The notes under the pieces: model-generated | What the model was told of the DNA's origin: nothing | What the model saw: only the letters and a program-made list of their open reading frames with translations | The model's database searches: none | Translations under genes and position numbers: made by a program | Part shown: in pieces, positions 27,790-36,287 of the stretch | Layout of the letters: every line of letters starts with the position of its first letter | How positions within the stretch are numbered: the first letter of the stretch is position 1 | Source of the DNA: Bradyrhizobium sp. URHD0069 | GTDB taxonomy: Bacteria; Pseudomonadota; Alphaproteobacteria; Rhizobiales; Xanthobacteraceae | Assembly (NCBI RefSeq): GCF_000701345.1 | Contig: NZ_JNIJ01000034.1 | Coordinates: 1-64,000, forward strand | DNA: 64,000 nucleotides | Direction: 5' to 3'

Positions 27790-28545
27790 ATGCCCACTTC
27801 ATCGAACAATGGGCCGCGGCGCACGCTGCTTCTGACCGGAGCCAGCCGCGGCATCGGCCATGCCACCGTGATCCGCTTTTCCAGCGCCGGCTGGCGCGTC
27901 ATCACCTGTTCGCGACATGCCTTCCCGGAAGAATGCCCGTGGGGCGCCGGCCCTGAGGATCACATCCAGGTCGACCTGGCCGATCATGCCGACACCACGC
28001 GGGCGATTTCCGAAATCCGCGAGCGGCTTGAAGGCGGCACGTTGCACGCGCTGGTCAACAACGCCGCGATTTCGCCGAAGGCTGCAGGCGGCGGTCGGCT
28101 CGGCTCTATCGATACCGACATCGAGACCTGGAGCCACGTATTCCGCGTCAACTTCTTCGCGCCGATCATGATGGCGCGCGGCCTGATCGAGGAATTGAAG
28201 GCCGCGAAGGGCTCGGTGGTGAACGTCACCTCGATCGCGGGCTCGCGGGTGCATCCATTCGCAGGCGCAGCCTACGCGACCTCGAAGGCGGCGCTGGCTT
28301 CATTGACCCGCGAGATGGCGTCGGATTTCGGCCGCGTCGGTATCCGCGTCAATTCGATCGCGCCGGGCGAGATCGACACCTCGATCCTGTCGCCGGGCAC
28401 CGAAAAGATCGTCGAGCAGCAGATCCCGCTGCATCGGCTGGGCACGCCGGACGAAGTGGCGAAGATCATCTATGTGCTGTGCACGGAGACGAGTTCCTAC
28501 GTGAACGGCGCCGAGATCCACATCAACGGCGGTCAGCACGTTTAG
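27790..28545 (+). CDS. SDR-family NAD(P)-dependent oxidoreductase
   Basis: A 251-residue short-chain dehydrogenase/reductase. The cofactor loop is LLLTGASRGIGHATV (about residues 13-27), NNAAIS is conserved, Ser is in NVTSIAGS, and Tyr/Lys are in AAYATSKAALASL. The C-terminus ending NGAEIHINGGQHV is typical of the classical type. The substrate is unknown. It is separated from pdxH by 146 bp. Confidence 0.9.
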   Translation: MPTSSNNGPRRTLLLTGASRGIGHATVIRFSSAGWRVITCSRHAFPEECPWGAGPEDHIQVDLADHADTTRAISEIRERLEGGTLHALVNNAAISPKAAGGGRLGSIDTDIETWSHVFRVNFFAPIMMARGLIEELKAAKGSVVNVTSIAGSRVHPFAGAAYATSKAALASLTREMASDFGRVGIRVNSIAPGEIDTSILSPGTEKIVEQQIPLHRLGTPDEVAKIIYVLCTETSSYVNGAEIHINGGQHV

Positions 28546-28550
28546 CGCTT

Positions 28551-28657
28551 CCTCATCCCGAAGGAGCGGCCTCTCGGCCGCGTCTCAAAGGAGAGCAGGA
28601 AGAACGGCCCCGTTGCCATCCTTCGAGACGCCGCTTTCGCGGCTCCTCAGGGTGAGG
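28551..28657. repeat. Palindromic dispersed element (RPE-like)
   Basis: Inverted arms cctcatcccgaaggagcgg ... and ... cggctcctcagggtgagg, with internal cgtctcaaagga / tccttcgagacg. It shares the core of the elements in the 3466-4105 array. Confidence 0.7.
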
Positions 28658-28676
28658 CTGGTGTTTGCGGCTCAAC

Positions 28677-28898
28677 TCAATCCGCGTAAAATTTTCGCGG
28701 CGCACCGCGCAGACGCGGCGCCTCGAAATTGAAGGCGCTGGAGCATTCGTCTTCGCTCTCGCCCTCCGAAAGCATCGCGCCGCAGTGCCGGCAGACCCGC
28801 GCCGAGATCGCAAGCGCCTTGTCGGCAGCCTTGCGGCCCCGGTGATAGCGCGCGAAATCGACCACATTGCGGGGTGACGTTATAATTCTTTCAACCAT
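28677..28898 (-). CDS. Small Cys-containing hypothetical protein
   Basis: A 73-residue protein with a CRHCGAMLSEGESEDEC stretch (CxxC followed by a third Cys), suggesting a small metal- or redox-active site, though too few ligands are visible to call a zinc ribbon. Composition is basic at the N-terminus (SPRNVVDFARYHRGRKAAD) and typical of Rhizobiales small conserved proteins. Function unknown. It is isolated between a repeat and corA, all on the minus strand. Confidence 0.65.
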   Translation of the reverse strand: MVERIITSPRNVVDFARYHRGRKAADKALAISARVCRHCGAMLSEGESEDECSSAFNFEAPRLRGAPRKFYAD

Positions 28899-29036
28899 TG
28901 CTGTCCTCGCGGCTTGAGGCCAGCGTTATGGCAGACAAGTTTCGCTCAAACGTTCAGCGCACCGCTCAAATTTTAGCAGAGAAATTGAGGCAGGAATCGT
29001 CCAGGAATCGTCAAGGCGCGTCGCCCTTTTCCTTAA

Positions 29037-30017
29037 CTACAACCACTTTTTCCATTTGAAGAGCATGTACGGCAATACCGCTGCAAGCAGCATCGCCATC
29101 AGCGCGAAGGGATAGCCGAGCTGCCAATCGAGCTCGGGCATGAGCTTGAAATTCATGCCGTAGATCGAGGCGATCAGGGTCGGCGGCATCAACACCACGG
29201 CCATCACCGAAAACAGCTTGATGATGTTGTTCTGCTCGAGATTGACGACGCCGAGCATCGCGTCCAACACAAAGGTGATCTTGTTGGAAAGATAGGAGGC
29301 GTGGTCGGTCAGCGAGGTCACGTCGCGCTGCATGGTCTTAAGCTGCTCGCGCATGTCCTTGGACCATTTGACGCCATCGACCGCGGCGGCGACGAATGTC
29401 ACCACCCGCCCGATCGACACCAGGCTCTCACGCACTTTGGAGGTAAGGTCGCCCTTGCGGCCGATCGCGATCAGGATGTCGGAATAGCGCTTGGCGTGGC
29501 CGGTGCGCGCCGCCCCCGCCGGCTCGAAAATATCGTGGCTGATCGAGTCCATGTCGCTGCCGGCGCGTTCCAGAATATCGGCGTTGCGATCGATCACCGC
29601 ATCAAGCAGCTCCATCAGCACCATTTCCCCGGTGATCCCCGCCGCGCAGGAGCGCGCCAGCTTGTTCTCCACCAGCATGAATGGCTTTGGCTCGTCGTAG
29701 CGCACGGTTACCAGGCGATGGCTGGCAAGAATGAAGGTCACCGCGGTGGTGCGCGGATTCTCGGTATCGGCTGCGCACATCAGTGTCGCCGTCATGTAGC
29801 GCGCGCCGTTCTCGATATAGAGCCGGCTGGAAATCTCGATTTCCTGCATGTCCTCCCGTGTCGGAACCGCAATTCCGGCCAGCCGCTCGACGGCTTTGTC
29901 CTCCGCCGCGGTCGGCTTCACCAGGTCGATCCAGACCGCGCTTTCGGGCAGCTTGGCCGGGTCACCATCAGTTAGTCTCTTCAGCGAGGATTCGGAGGGG
30001 ACGAACACCGATAACAT
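29037..30017 (-). CDS. corA: CorA-family magnesium/divalent cation transporter
   Basis: A 326-residue inner-membrane channel. A long cytoplasmic funnel (residues 1-260) leads to two C-terminal transmembrane helices. The pore signature YGMNF occurs at the end of the first (VLMPPTLIASIYGMNFK), and the protein ends with the basic FKWKKWL. The second helix is YPFALMAMLLAAVLPYMLF. Length and topology are standard for CorA. Monocistronic and divergent from the L,D-transpeptidase gene. Confidence 0.93.
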   Translation of the reverse strand: MLSVFVPSESSLKRLTDGDPAKLPESAVWIDLVKPTAAEDKAVERLAGIAVPTREDMQEIEISSRLYIENGARYMTATLMCAADTENPRTTAVTFILASHRLVTVRYDEPKPFMLVENKLARSCAAGITGEMVLMELLDAVIDRNADILERAGSDMDSISHDIFEPAGAARTGHAKRYSDILIAIGRKGDLTSKVRESLVSIGRVVTFVAAAVDGVKWSKDMREQLKTMQRDVTSLTDHASYLSNKITFVLDAMLGVVNLEQNNIIKLFSVMAVVLMPPTLIASIYGMNFKLMPELDWQLGYPFALMAMLLAAVLPYMLFKWKKWL

Positions 30018-30358
30018 GCAAGACTCCGGGACCGAGCGCGCGATCTACCCAACAGGACTTAGCTCGATTCTGGCAAGCGCTTCATGACCCGCGCATTAAC
30101 CGCCGGTCCATATTTTGCGGCGGCGCGGTGACGGCAGGTGACGGTAGTGGGCGGCGACACCGCTCTTGGCCAAAAAATCAGCCGAAAACCGCAAGATTTG
30201 CGGCAAAAAAGACACAGCTAGCATGCCGCGATGCGGGGCAAGCATCTAAGTTCTGGAATTGTGACCGATTTCGGCGATAATGTGACAAATCGAATGGTGC
30301 GTTTTTGCATCGCAAGCTTGCGGTGGAATCGGCGCTCCGGTCACTTGGAACAAAAAAA
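30018..30358. other. Divergent intergenic region corA / L,D-transpeptidase
   Basis: About 340 bases, no supportable gene. It is AT-richer towards the right-hand gene and includes a short hairpin ccgcaa-gat-ttgcgg near 30188. It must hold promoters for both flanking genes; no clear -35/-10 pair or riboswitch is recognised. Confidence 0.4.
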
Positions 30359-31045
30359 ATGTCGGGCTTCCGGACAAAACTCGCGATTCTCGCCGCTGGC
30401 GTGATGCTTTCTGGCTGCATGCAGGCCACTACCTATCAGGCCGCGCCGGAAGCTACTCTCAAGCCGACGGACAAGGTCCAACTCGCAAAGGCGCGTTACG
30501 CCAAGGTCGCGCCCGCCGAGCCGTTCCGGCGCGCCATCGTCGACTATCACCGCAAGGAAATGCCCGGCACTATCGTGGTCGATTCTGACAATCACTATCT
30601 CTATCTGGTGCAGGACGGCGGCAAAGCTATCCGCTACGGCGTGACCGTCGGCGAGGAAGCACTCGCCTTTTCCGGCATCGCTCGCGTCGGCAACATGGCG
30701 GAATGGCCGAAATGGACGCCGACCGCGGACATCCACAAGCGCATCGAAGGCTTGCCTGCCTCGGTGCCCGGCGGCATCGATAATCCGCTGGGCGCCCGCG
30801 CGCTCTACCTTTACCAGGGCAGCCGCGACACCCTGTTCCGGATCCATGGCACTAACCAGCCGGAATATATCGGCGCTTCGATTTCCTCGGGTTGCATCCG
30901 CATGACCAACGAGGACGTCATCGATCTCTACACCCGAGTGAAGCAGGGCACGGTCGTCGTCGTGCTCGAACCCAAGCAAGGCGACTCGCCATACAATTCC
31001 AAGATGGCGCTGCAGGGCGGCGGTGGCAGCCCAATGATGCAATAG
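30359..31045 (+). CDS. L,D-transpeptidase lipoprotein (YkuD domain)
   Basis: A 228-residue peptidoglycan cross-linking or protein-anchoring enzyme. ATG 30359 opens a signal peptide with lipobox GVMLSGC (Cys20), so it is probably lipid-anchored. The YkuD domain begins at GTIVVDSDNHYLYLVQDGG. The catalytic site is FRIHGTNQPEYIGASIS followed by SGCIRMTNEDVIDLY, with the nucleophile Cys in SSGCIRM. Upstream start 30305 is TTG and would bury the lipobox. It is followed at once by a degraded duplicate of its own 3' end. Confidence 0.9.
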   Translation: MSGFRTKLAILAAGVMLSGCMQATTYQAAPEATLKPTDKVQLAKARYAKVAPAEPFRRAIVDYHRKEMPGTIVVDSDNHYLYLVQDGGKAIRYGVTVGEEALAFSGIARVGNMAEWPKWTPTADIHKRIEGLPASVPGGIDNPLGARALYLYQGSRDTLFRIHGTNQPEYIGASISSGCIRMTNEDVIDLYTRVKQGTVVVVLEPKQGDSPYNSKMALQGGGGSPMMQ

Positions 31046-31179
31046 ACAATGGAATCGTGATCGATCTCTATCAGCGCGTCGGTATAGGCACAGTCATGGT
31101 GGTGCTGGAACCGAAACACGGCGATTCGCCATTCAATTCGAAGATGGCGCTGCGGGGCGGCGGCAGCAACGCGTTCTGA
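31046..31179 (+). pseudogene. Duplicated 3' fragment of the L,D-transpeptidase gene
   Basis: In a different frame from the preceding gene, this stretch encodes VIDLYQRVGIGTVMVVLEPK and HGDSPFNSKMALRGGGS. It closely mirrors the transpeptidase C-terminus (VIDLYTRVKQGTVVVVLEPK, QGDSPYNSKMALQGGGGS). It lacks start, signal peptide and catalytic site, so it is a tandem partial duplication or recombination scar and not a gene. Confidence 0.85.
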
Positions 31180-31204
31180 TCGGGGCGGCACCTTCCGAAC
31201 ATAC

Positions 31205-32296
31205 TCAAAAGCGCCGGTCTTGCCGGCGCTTTTTCGCTGGCGGTTTGCTCTTGCCGGCGTCCGGCCCGGCAGCATCGGATTTCGAAGGCGCGGATGCCGC
31301 CTCGGATTTCGCCGCCTCGGATTTGGCGGTGACCTCGCGCGGCGGGGCTTCCTCCGGCCGCTCGGCCGGCAGCAACGGCGCGAGCTGCGGCAGCGGGTCC
31401 CACACGTCCCACTGACAGATTCTGTAATTGTTGCGCCGCTCCATCAGGTCGAGATGAATGTGGTCCTCGTGGTACCAGTCCGAGCCAGGCCCCAGCACCG
31501 TCGAGAACCGCGCGCACGCCGAATGCAGCACGCTTTCGCGCAACTCGCGCGATACCGTGCGATCGGTCAGCGAGATCGACCGGCCGTTGGCGAGCTTTAA
31601 GGCACGGACGTCGAGCGCGTTGGCGCGGCCGTGCTCGGACAATCTGGCACCGATCACGCGGTTGCGGCCGCGGCATTCGAACGAGTCGAAACTGTCGAGG
31701 TCGCTGATGACGCTGCCGAGGTTCGCCGCCAGCGGCGCGATGTCGGCGCGGATCCAGTCCGCGATCGCCGACGCCATCGGGCAGCGCAGGATCGCTGCCG
31801 GTTTTATCAAAACCCGATGCTTGTCCGGCAGCACCACCGCCTCTAGCCGGACCAGGTCCTGGCCGCCACAGCCGTTCGCGCCATGGATGTCGGGGATGCT
31901 GGGGGCGATGGCGATCTCATCGGTCAGCGCCAGCCGACAGGCCGAGGGCGGCGGCGGCGCGGGGGCGGCCTGTTCGGCCGGCTTGTCGGGTTCCGCGGGC
32001 TTCTGCTTTCCCGCCACGGGCTTGTCGGGCCCGGTTGGCGGCGCTTCGGCCGGACGAGGCTTAGGCAACGGCACCGAAACAGGGAGCGCAACCCGGCGCG
32101 TCTTCGGCTTGTTCTCCCTGAACAGGCCGCTCCAGGGTCCCTGCGACCAGGCGCCGGATTTTCGCGCCGCGGCAGTCGGTGCCGTTTGCGTGAAAAGCAG
32201 CAGCAGCACGGCGACAGCGGTAACTACTAGCCTTTTGCCGCACGCCAAAGCGCCACAAGGCCATTTGCGGCGTGCTTTCCCCGCGCTAAACTTCAT
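31205..32296 (-). CDS. Extensin-like family secreted protein
   Basis: A 363-residue protein. The N-terminus has a hydrophobic signal/anchor (LVVTAVAVLLLLFTQTAPTAA), followed by a Pro/Lys/Ala-rich low-complexity spacer to about residue 115. The extensin-like C-domain contains SEHGRANALDVRAL and SDWYHEDHIHLDL, a His/Asp arrangement like that of zinc D,D-peptidases, so peptidoglycan hydrolysis is plausible. The tail is Lys/Ala-rich. ATG 32296 is preferred to 32347 because it starts the signal sequence. It diverges from the acyl-CoA ligase. Confidence 0.85.
   Translation of the reverse strand: MKFSAGKARRKWPCGALACGKRLVVTAVAVLLLLFTQTAPTAAARKSGAWSQGPWSGLFRENKPKTRRVALPVSVPLPKPRPAEAPPTGPDKPVAGKQKPAEPDKPAEQAAPAPPPPSACRLALTDEIAIAPSIPDIHGANGCGGQDLVRLEAVVLPDKHRVLIKPAAILRCPMASAIADWIRADIAPLAANLGSVISDLDSFDSFECRGRNRVIGARLSEHGRANALDVRALKLANGRSISLTDRTVSRELRESVLHSACARFSTVLGPGSDWYHEDHIHLDLMERRNNYRICQWDVWDPLPQLAPLLPAERPEEAPPREVTAKSEAAKSEAASAPSKSDAAGPDAGKSKPPAKKRRQDRRF
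31207..31233. terminator. Bidirectional intrinsic terminator
   Basis: Stem aaaagcgccgg / ccggcgctttt (11 bp, 5-base loop) with T-runs on both strands between convergent genes. It overlaps the stop codon and last codons of the extensin-like gene. Confidence 0.8.
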
Positions 32297-32360
32297 GACA
32301 ATTCCAAGGCTCGACAATTCCGAGGCTCGCCGCAAGCGACAACACATTCTGGAGGAACGT

Positions 32361-33989
32361 ATGCGTGGATTGATGCAAGACTGGCCTTTGCTTTGTCACC
32401 GGATTATCGAGCACGCTGCCGCGGTTCATGGCACGCAAGAGGTCGTGACGCGATCGGTCGAAGGCCCCATCCACCGCACCAATTACGCCGAGATTCGCAA
32501 CCGCGCACTGAAGGTCTCGCAATGCCTCGATCGCGACCGCATCAAACTCGGCGACCGGGTCGCCACCATCGCCTGGAACACCTGGCGCCATCTCGAAGCC
32601 TGGTACGGCATCATGGGGATCGGCGCGATCTGTCATACCGTCAATCCACGGTTGTTTCCCGAACAGATCGCCTGGATCATCAACCATGCGGAAGACCGCG
32701 TGGTGATGACCGATCTTACCTTCATTCCGATCCTGGAGAAAATCGCCGACAAACTGCCGAGCGTGGAACGCTACATCGTCTTCACCGACAAGGCGCACAT
32801 GCCGCAGACCACGCTGAAGAACGCGATCGCCTATGAAGACTGGATCGCGCAAGCCGACGGCAATTTCAAGTGGAAGACCTTTGACGAAAATACCGCGGCC
32901 GCGATGTGCTACACCTCCGGCACTACCGGCGATCCCAAGGGGGTATTGTATTCGCATCGCTCCAACGTACTGCATGCGTTGATGGCCAACTCCGGCGATT
33001 CCCTCGGCGCGAATGCTACCGATACAATGCTGCCGGTGGTTCCGCTGTTCCATGCCAACAGCTGGGGCATCGCGTTCTCGGCGCCCTCGATGGGCACCAA
33101 GCTGGTGTTGCCCGGCGCGAAACTCGACGGCGCTTCAGTCTACGAACTATTGGATACCGAGAAGGTGACGCATACCGCCGGCGTTCCGACGGTATGGCTG
33201 ATGCTGCTCAATCATATTGCCGCCAACAATCTGAAGCTGCCGCACCTGAGAATGGTGGTGTGCGGCGGCTCGGCGATGCCGCGCTCGATGATCAAATCGT
33301 TCCTCGACATGGGGGTGCAGGTGCGCCACGCCTGGGGCATGACCGAAATGAGTCCGATCGGCACCCTTGCCGCGTTGAAGCCTCCGTACTCGGAGTTCAC
33401 GGGCGAGAGCCGACTCGATATCCTGCAAACCCAGGGCTATCCGCCGTTCGGCGTCCAGATGAAGATCACCGACGATGCCGACAAGGAACTGCCGTGGGAC
33501 GGCAAGACGTTCGGCCGGCTGAAGGTCAGCGGCCCGGCGGTGTCGCAGGCTTATTTCCGCGTCGATGCCAACATTCTCGACGAGGAAGGCTATTTCGACA
33601 CCGGCGATGTCGCGACCATCGACAAGCACGGATACATGCGGATCACCGATCGCTCGAAGGATGTGATCAAATCCGGCGGCGAGTGGATTTCATCGATCGA
33701 TCTGGAAAATCTCGCCGTCGGACATCCCGCAGTGGCGGAAGCAGCCGTGATCGGCGTCTATCATCCGAAATGGGACGAGCGTCCGCTGTTGATCGTCCAG
33801 CTCAAGCAGGGCCAGAGCGCGACGCGCGAGGACATCCTGAAATTCATGGATGGCAAGATCGCCAAATGGTGGATGCCTGACGATATCGTGTTCGTCGATT
33901 CGATTCCGCACACCGCGACCGGAAAGATCCTGAAGACCGCGCTGCGCGACCAGTTCAAGACGTACAATTTTCCGACCGCGGCGGCCTAG
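32361..33989 (+). CDS. Long-chain fatty-acid-CoA ligase-like enzyme
   Basis: A 542-residue adenylate-forming enzyme that activates a carboxylic acid with ATP and CoA. Motifs: P-loop [18 protein letters not shown]5 [13 protein letters not shown]7 [17 protein letters not shown]8 [19 protein letters not shown], and A10 [12 protein letters not shown]. The start at 32361 has a strong ggaggaacgt ribosome site. An open frame continues far upstream, antisense to the extensin-like gene, and is not real. Medium- or long-chain fatty acids are the likely substrates. Confidence 0.92.
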   Translation: MRGLMQDWPLLCHRIIEHAAAVHGTQEVVTRSVEGPIHRTNYAEIRNRALKVSQCLDRDRIKLGDRVATIAWNTWRHLEAWYGIMGIGAICHTVNPRLFPEQIAWIINHAEDRVVMTDLTFIPILEKIADKLPSVERYIVFTDKAHMPQTTLKNAIAYEDWIAQADGNFKWKTFDENTAAAMCYTSGTTGDPKGVLYSHRSNVLHALMANSGDSLGANATDTMLPVVPLFHANSWGIAFSAPSMGTKLVLPGAKLDGASVYELLDTEKVTHTAGVPTVWLMLLNHIAANNLKLPHLRMVVCGGSAMPRSMIKSFLDMGVQVRHAWGMTEMSPIGTLAALKPPYSEFTGESRLDILQTQGYPPFGVQMKITDDADKELPWDGKTFGRLKVSGPAVSQAYFRVDANILDEEGYFDTGDVATIDKHGYMRITDRSKDVIKSGGEWISSIDLENLAVGHPAVAEAAVIGVYHPKWDERPLLIVQLKQGQSATREDILKFMDGKIAKWWMPDDIVFVDSIPHTATGKILKTALRDQFKTYNFPTAAA

Positions 33990-33999
33990 GGTCCTATTT

Positions 34000-34090
34000 C
34001 CCTCTCCCCTTGTGGGAGAGGGGCGGCCTCCGGCCACCGTTCCTGGGTGAAGTCGCCGATGCTTCGCATCGGCTACGGACGCGTCGCGGA
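34000..34090. repeat. Dispersed repeat with 24-bp palindrome
   Basis: ccctctcccc / gggagagggg palindrome at 34000-34023, followed by cggcctccggccaccg and a gcttcgcatcggctacggacgc segment. It resembles a repeat I recall from Bradyrhizobium intergenic regions. It lies between the ligase and DUF1499 genes. Confidence 0.55.
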
Positions 34091-34221
34091 CGGGTGAGGG
34101 CTGGCCCACCGGACAGGCCAAAGTCCCTTGAATTCGCCGCAGGTCCGTGGTCTCAAACGAGCCAGTTTGCAAGCCTGGCGCATTCCGCCCGGCAACGCTC
34201 CAACCCGGCAGATTCTGACCG

Positions 34222-35067
34222 ATGGCCCGCAGGTTTTCCGCTCCCTATCAGTCGGAGCCCGTGTCCAGCCTCGCCTCATGGGCGCGCAATCTCGCGGTGT
34301 TCTCGCTGGTTGCGGTGCTGGGTTCGATCATCATCGTCCGCTTCGATTTCCTGGAAATGAAACCGGCGCTGGCGACCTTCTTCGGCGCCCTCGCCTGCGC
34401 CGGTCTTTCCATTCTGGTCGGCTTGGCCGCTTTTGTCGCGATCTGGCAGAACGGTTCGCGCGGCATGAGCCGCATCCTGCTGGCGCTGCTGATCAATGCG
34501 ATGATCCTCGCCTATCCGGTCTATCTCGCCCTGCAATATCGCAAGCTGCCGCCGATCTACGACGTCACGACGGACCCGATTGATCCGCCGCGCTTCGAGG
34601 CGCTGTCGCGCCTGCGCACCGGCGACGGCGCCAATTCCCCCGTCTATGCCGGGCTGTATTCCGCCGAACAGCAGCGGCTAGCCTATCCCGATATCGAGAC
34701 CGTGGAACTCGAGGTTCCCGTACAGCGAGCCTATGAGGTAACGCTGCGTTTGGTCCACAAGCGAAAATGGCTTGTCATCGACGAGCGCCCTCCGCAGTTT
34801 CCGCGCCGCATCGCCCGGATCGAGGCGGTGGCGCGGACGCCGATCATGGGGTTCCGCGAGGATGTGTCGATCCGCGTCATGCCCGACGGCGAGGCCTCGC
34901 GCGTCGATATCCGCTCGTCGTCCCGCTATTTCGAGAGCGATCTCGGCAGCAACGCCGCGCGCATCACCAAGCTGATCGACGAAATCAACGACGCCGTCGA
35001 CAACGCCAAGCCGGTGAAGAAGCCGCAGGCACCGGCCAAGGTGCAGGCCAAGACGGTGAAGAAGTGA
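34222..35067 (+). CDS. DUF1499 membrane protein
   Basis: A 281-residue protein. Three hydrophobic helices occupy residues 22-105 (LAVFSLVAVLGSIIIVRF; LATFFGALACAGLSILVGLAAFVAI; ILLALLINAMILAYPVYLAL). The C-terminal soluble part has the DUF1499 features: EVTLRLVHKRKWLVIDE, RIEAVARTPIMGFREDVSIR, DIRSSSRYFESDLGSN and ARITKLIDEIND. Function is unknown; family members lie near lipid or envelope genes in many genomes. The C-terminus is Lys/Pro/Ala-rich. Confidence 0.82.
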   Translation: MARRFSAPYQSEPVSSLASWARNLAVFSLVAVLGSIIIVRFDFLEMKPALATFFGALACAGLSILVGLAAFVAIWQNGSRGMSRILLALLINAMILAYPVYLALQYRKLPPIYDVTTDPIDPPRFEALSRLRTGDGANSPVYAGLYSAEQQRLAYPDIETVELEVPVQRAYEVTLRLVHKRKWLVIDERPPQFPRRIARIEAVARTPIMGFREDVSIRVMPDGEASRVDIRSSSRYFESDLGSNAARITKLIDEINDAVDNAKPVKKPQAPAKVQAKTVKK

Positions 35068-35074
35068 GGGGGTA

Positions 35075-35181
35075 AGGGGCGAATGGCGAGTGGCGAATAG
35101 CGAATGGAAAGCGGGGTAACTCGCGCCAAACCTTCTTCCCTATTCGCCACTCGCTACTCGCTATTCGCCCTGACTATTCGC
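35075..35181. repeat. gcgaatagcgagt-type inverted repeat between convergent genes
   Basis: gcgaatggcgagtggcgaat at 35079 is mirrored by attcgccactcgctactcgc at about 35140-35165. Further short attcgcc units continue into the end of the MBL gene, whose stop codon lies inside the repeat. Confidence 0.75.
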
Positions 35182-36093
35182 CAATCTGTAACTCCCCCCG
35201 ATCACCGGGTCGCCCTCCGTCGCCACGATGCCGCGCGCGACCAGATCCTCCAAATGCGCCAGCACGGAATAGCCGGCCGCGTCCGTCAGCCGTGGGTCGA
35301 TGCCGATATAGATCGCGCGCACCATGGTCGGGATATCGGCTTCGCCTTTGCCGAGACGATGCAGGATCGAGGCTTCGCGGGCCTGACGGTGCCGGATCAG
35401 GAAACGCGCGTAGCGCGGCCCTTGCGGGATTTCCGGCCCGTGGCCTGAAAAATACAAATCCTCGTCGCGTTGCGTCAGTTTCTCGAGCGAGGCCATGTAG
35501 TCGATCATCGATCCGTCCGGCGGCGCCACGATCGACGTCGACCAGCCCATCACATGATCGCCCACGAAGGATATCTTTCGGTCCCGCCACGCGAACGCCA
35601 GGTGATTGGCGGTGTGGCCCGGCGTCGCCACCGCCTGCAGCGTCCACCCCGCACCTTCGATGACGTCGCCGTCGCGTACCTCGATGTCGGGCTTGAAGTC
35701 GCGGTCGGCGCCGGATTCGGAGGATATCTTTTCGCTCTCATAGCGCGGCCGCGATGCGCGATGCGGACCTTCGGCATAGACCGTGGCACCGGTGGCAGCC
35801 TTGATCCGCGCGGTGTTCGGCGAGTGGTCGCGGTGGGTGTGGGTAACCAGAATATGCGTCACGGTTTCGCCGCGCACGGCGTCCAGCAGCGCCGCCGCGT
35901 GGACCTCACTATCCGGACCGGGATCGATGATCGCGACCTGGCCTTGACCGACGATGTAACTCACCGTGCCGGTGAAAGTGAACGGGCTTGGATTGTTGCA
36001 CAGAACCCGCCGCACGCCGGGACGGACTGCATCGACCACGCCGGGCTGAAGCGGAAAATCGCGATTGAACGGGATGTCGTCGTAGTCGGTCAT
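35161..36093 (-). CDS. Metallo-beta-lactamase-fold hydrolase
   Basis: A 310-residue MBL-fold hydrolase (beta-lactamase-like 2/LACTB2-like). Zinc-binding motif VTHTHRDHS (HxHxDH), further His in TPGHTANH, Asp in VGDHVMGWS, His in SGHGPEI. A C-terminal winged-helix segment (YSVLAHLEDLVARGIV) is typical of this subfamily. The substrate is unknown. ATG 36093 begins MTDYDDIPFNRDFP. The last residues (LANSQGE) are encoded by an intergenic repeat, so the C-terminus has probably been remodelled. Confidence 0.87.
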   Translation of the reverse strand: MTDYDDIPFNRDFPLQPGVVDAVRPGVRRVLCNNPSPFTFTGTVSYIVGQGQVAIIDPGPDSEVHAAALLDAVRGETVTHILVTHTHRDHSPNTARIKAATGATVYAEGPHRASRPRYESEKISSESGADRDFKPDIEVRDGDVIEGAGWTLQAVATPGHTANHLAFAWRDRKISFVGDHVMGWSTSIVAPPDGSMIDYMASLEKLTQRDEDLYFSGHGPEIPQGPRYARFLIRHRQAREASILHRLGKGEADIPTMVRAIYIGIDPRLTDAAGYSVLAHLEDLVARGIVATEGDPVIGGSYRLANSQGE

Positions 36094-36146
36094 GGGGGAT
36101 TCCCTACTCAAAGCGAGTTGCACAGCCCGAAGAACTCGCAACTGTC

Positions 36147-36244
36147 GTCATACCCCGCGAAAGCGGGGTATCCAGTAGTCGCTGACATCAGAGATAAAAT
36201 GAGGCGCCTCGGAGTACTGGATCGTCCGCTTTCGCGGACGATGC
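36147..36244. repeat. Two-hairpin dispersed element
   Basis: Hairpin taccccgc-gaaa-gcggggta at 36151-36170 and hairpin cgtccgc-tttc-gcggacg at 36223-36240 flank a tactggat motif. It lies in the gap between gcdH and the MBL gene. Confidence 0.7.
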
Positions 36245-36287
36245 CAGTGGGATTCATGGCCACGCTGGCAATCCTAAGAACAGCGCC

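Noticed and set aside
31458-32360. Long N-terminal extension of the acyl-CoA ligase frame
   Set aside because: It is antisense to the extensin-like gene; the real start at 32361 has a strong ribosome site and family N-terminus.
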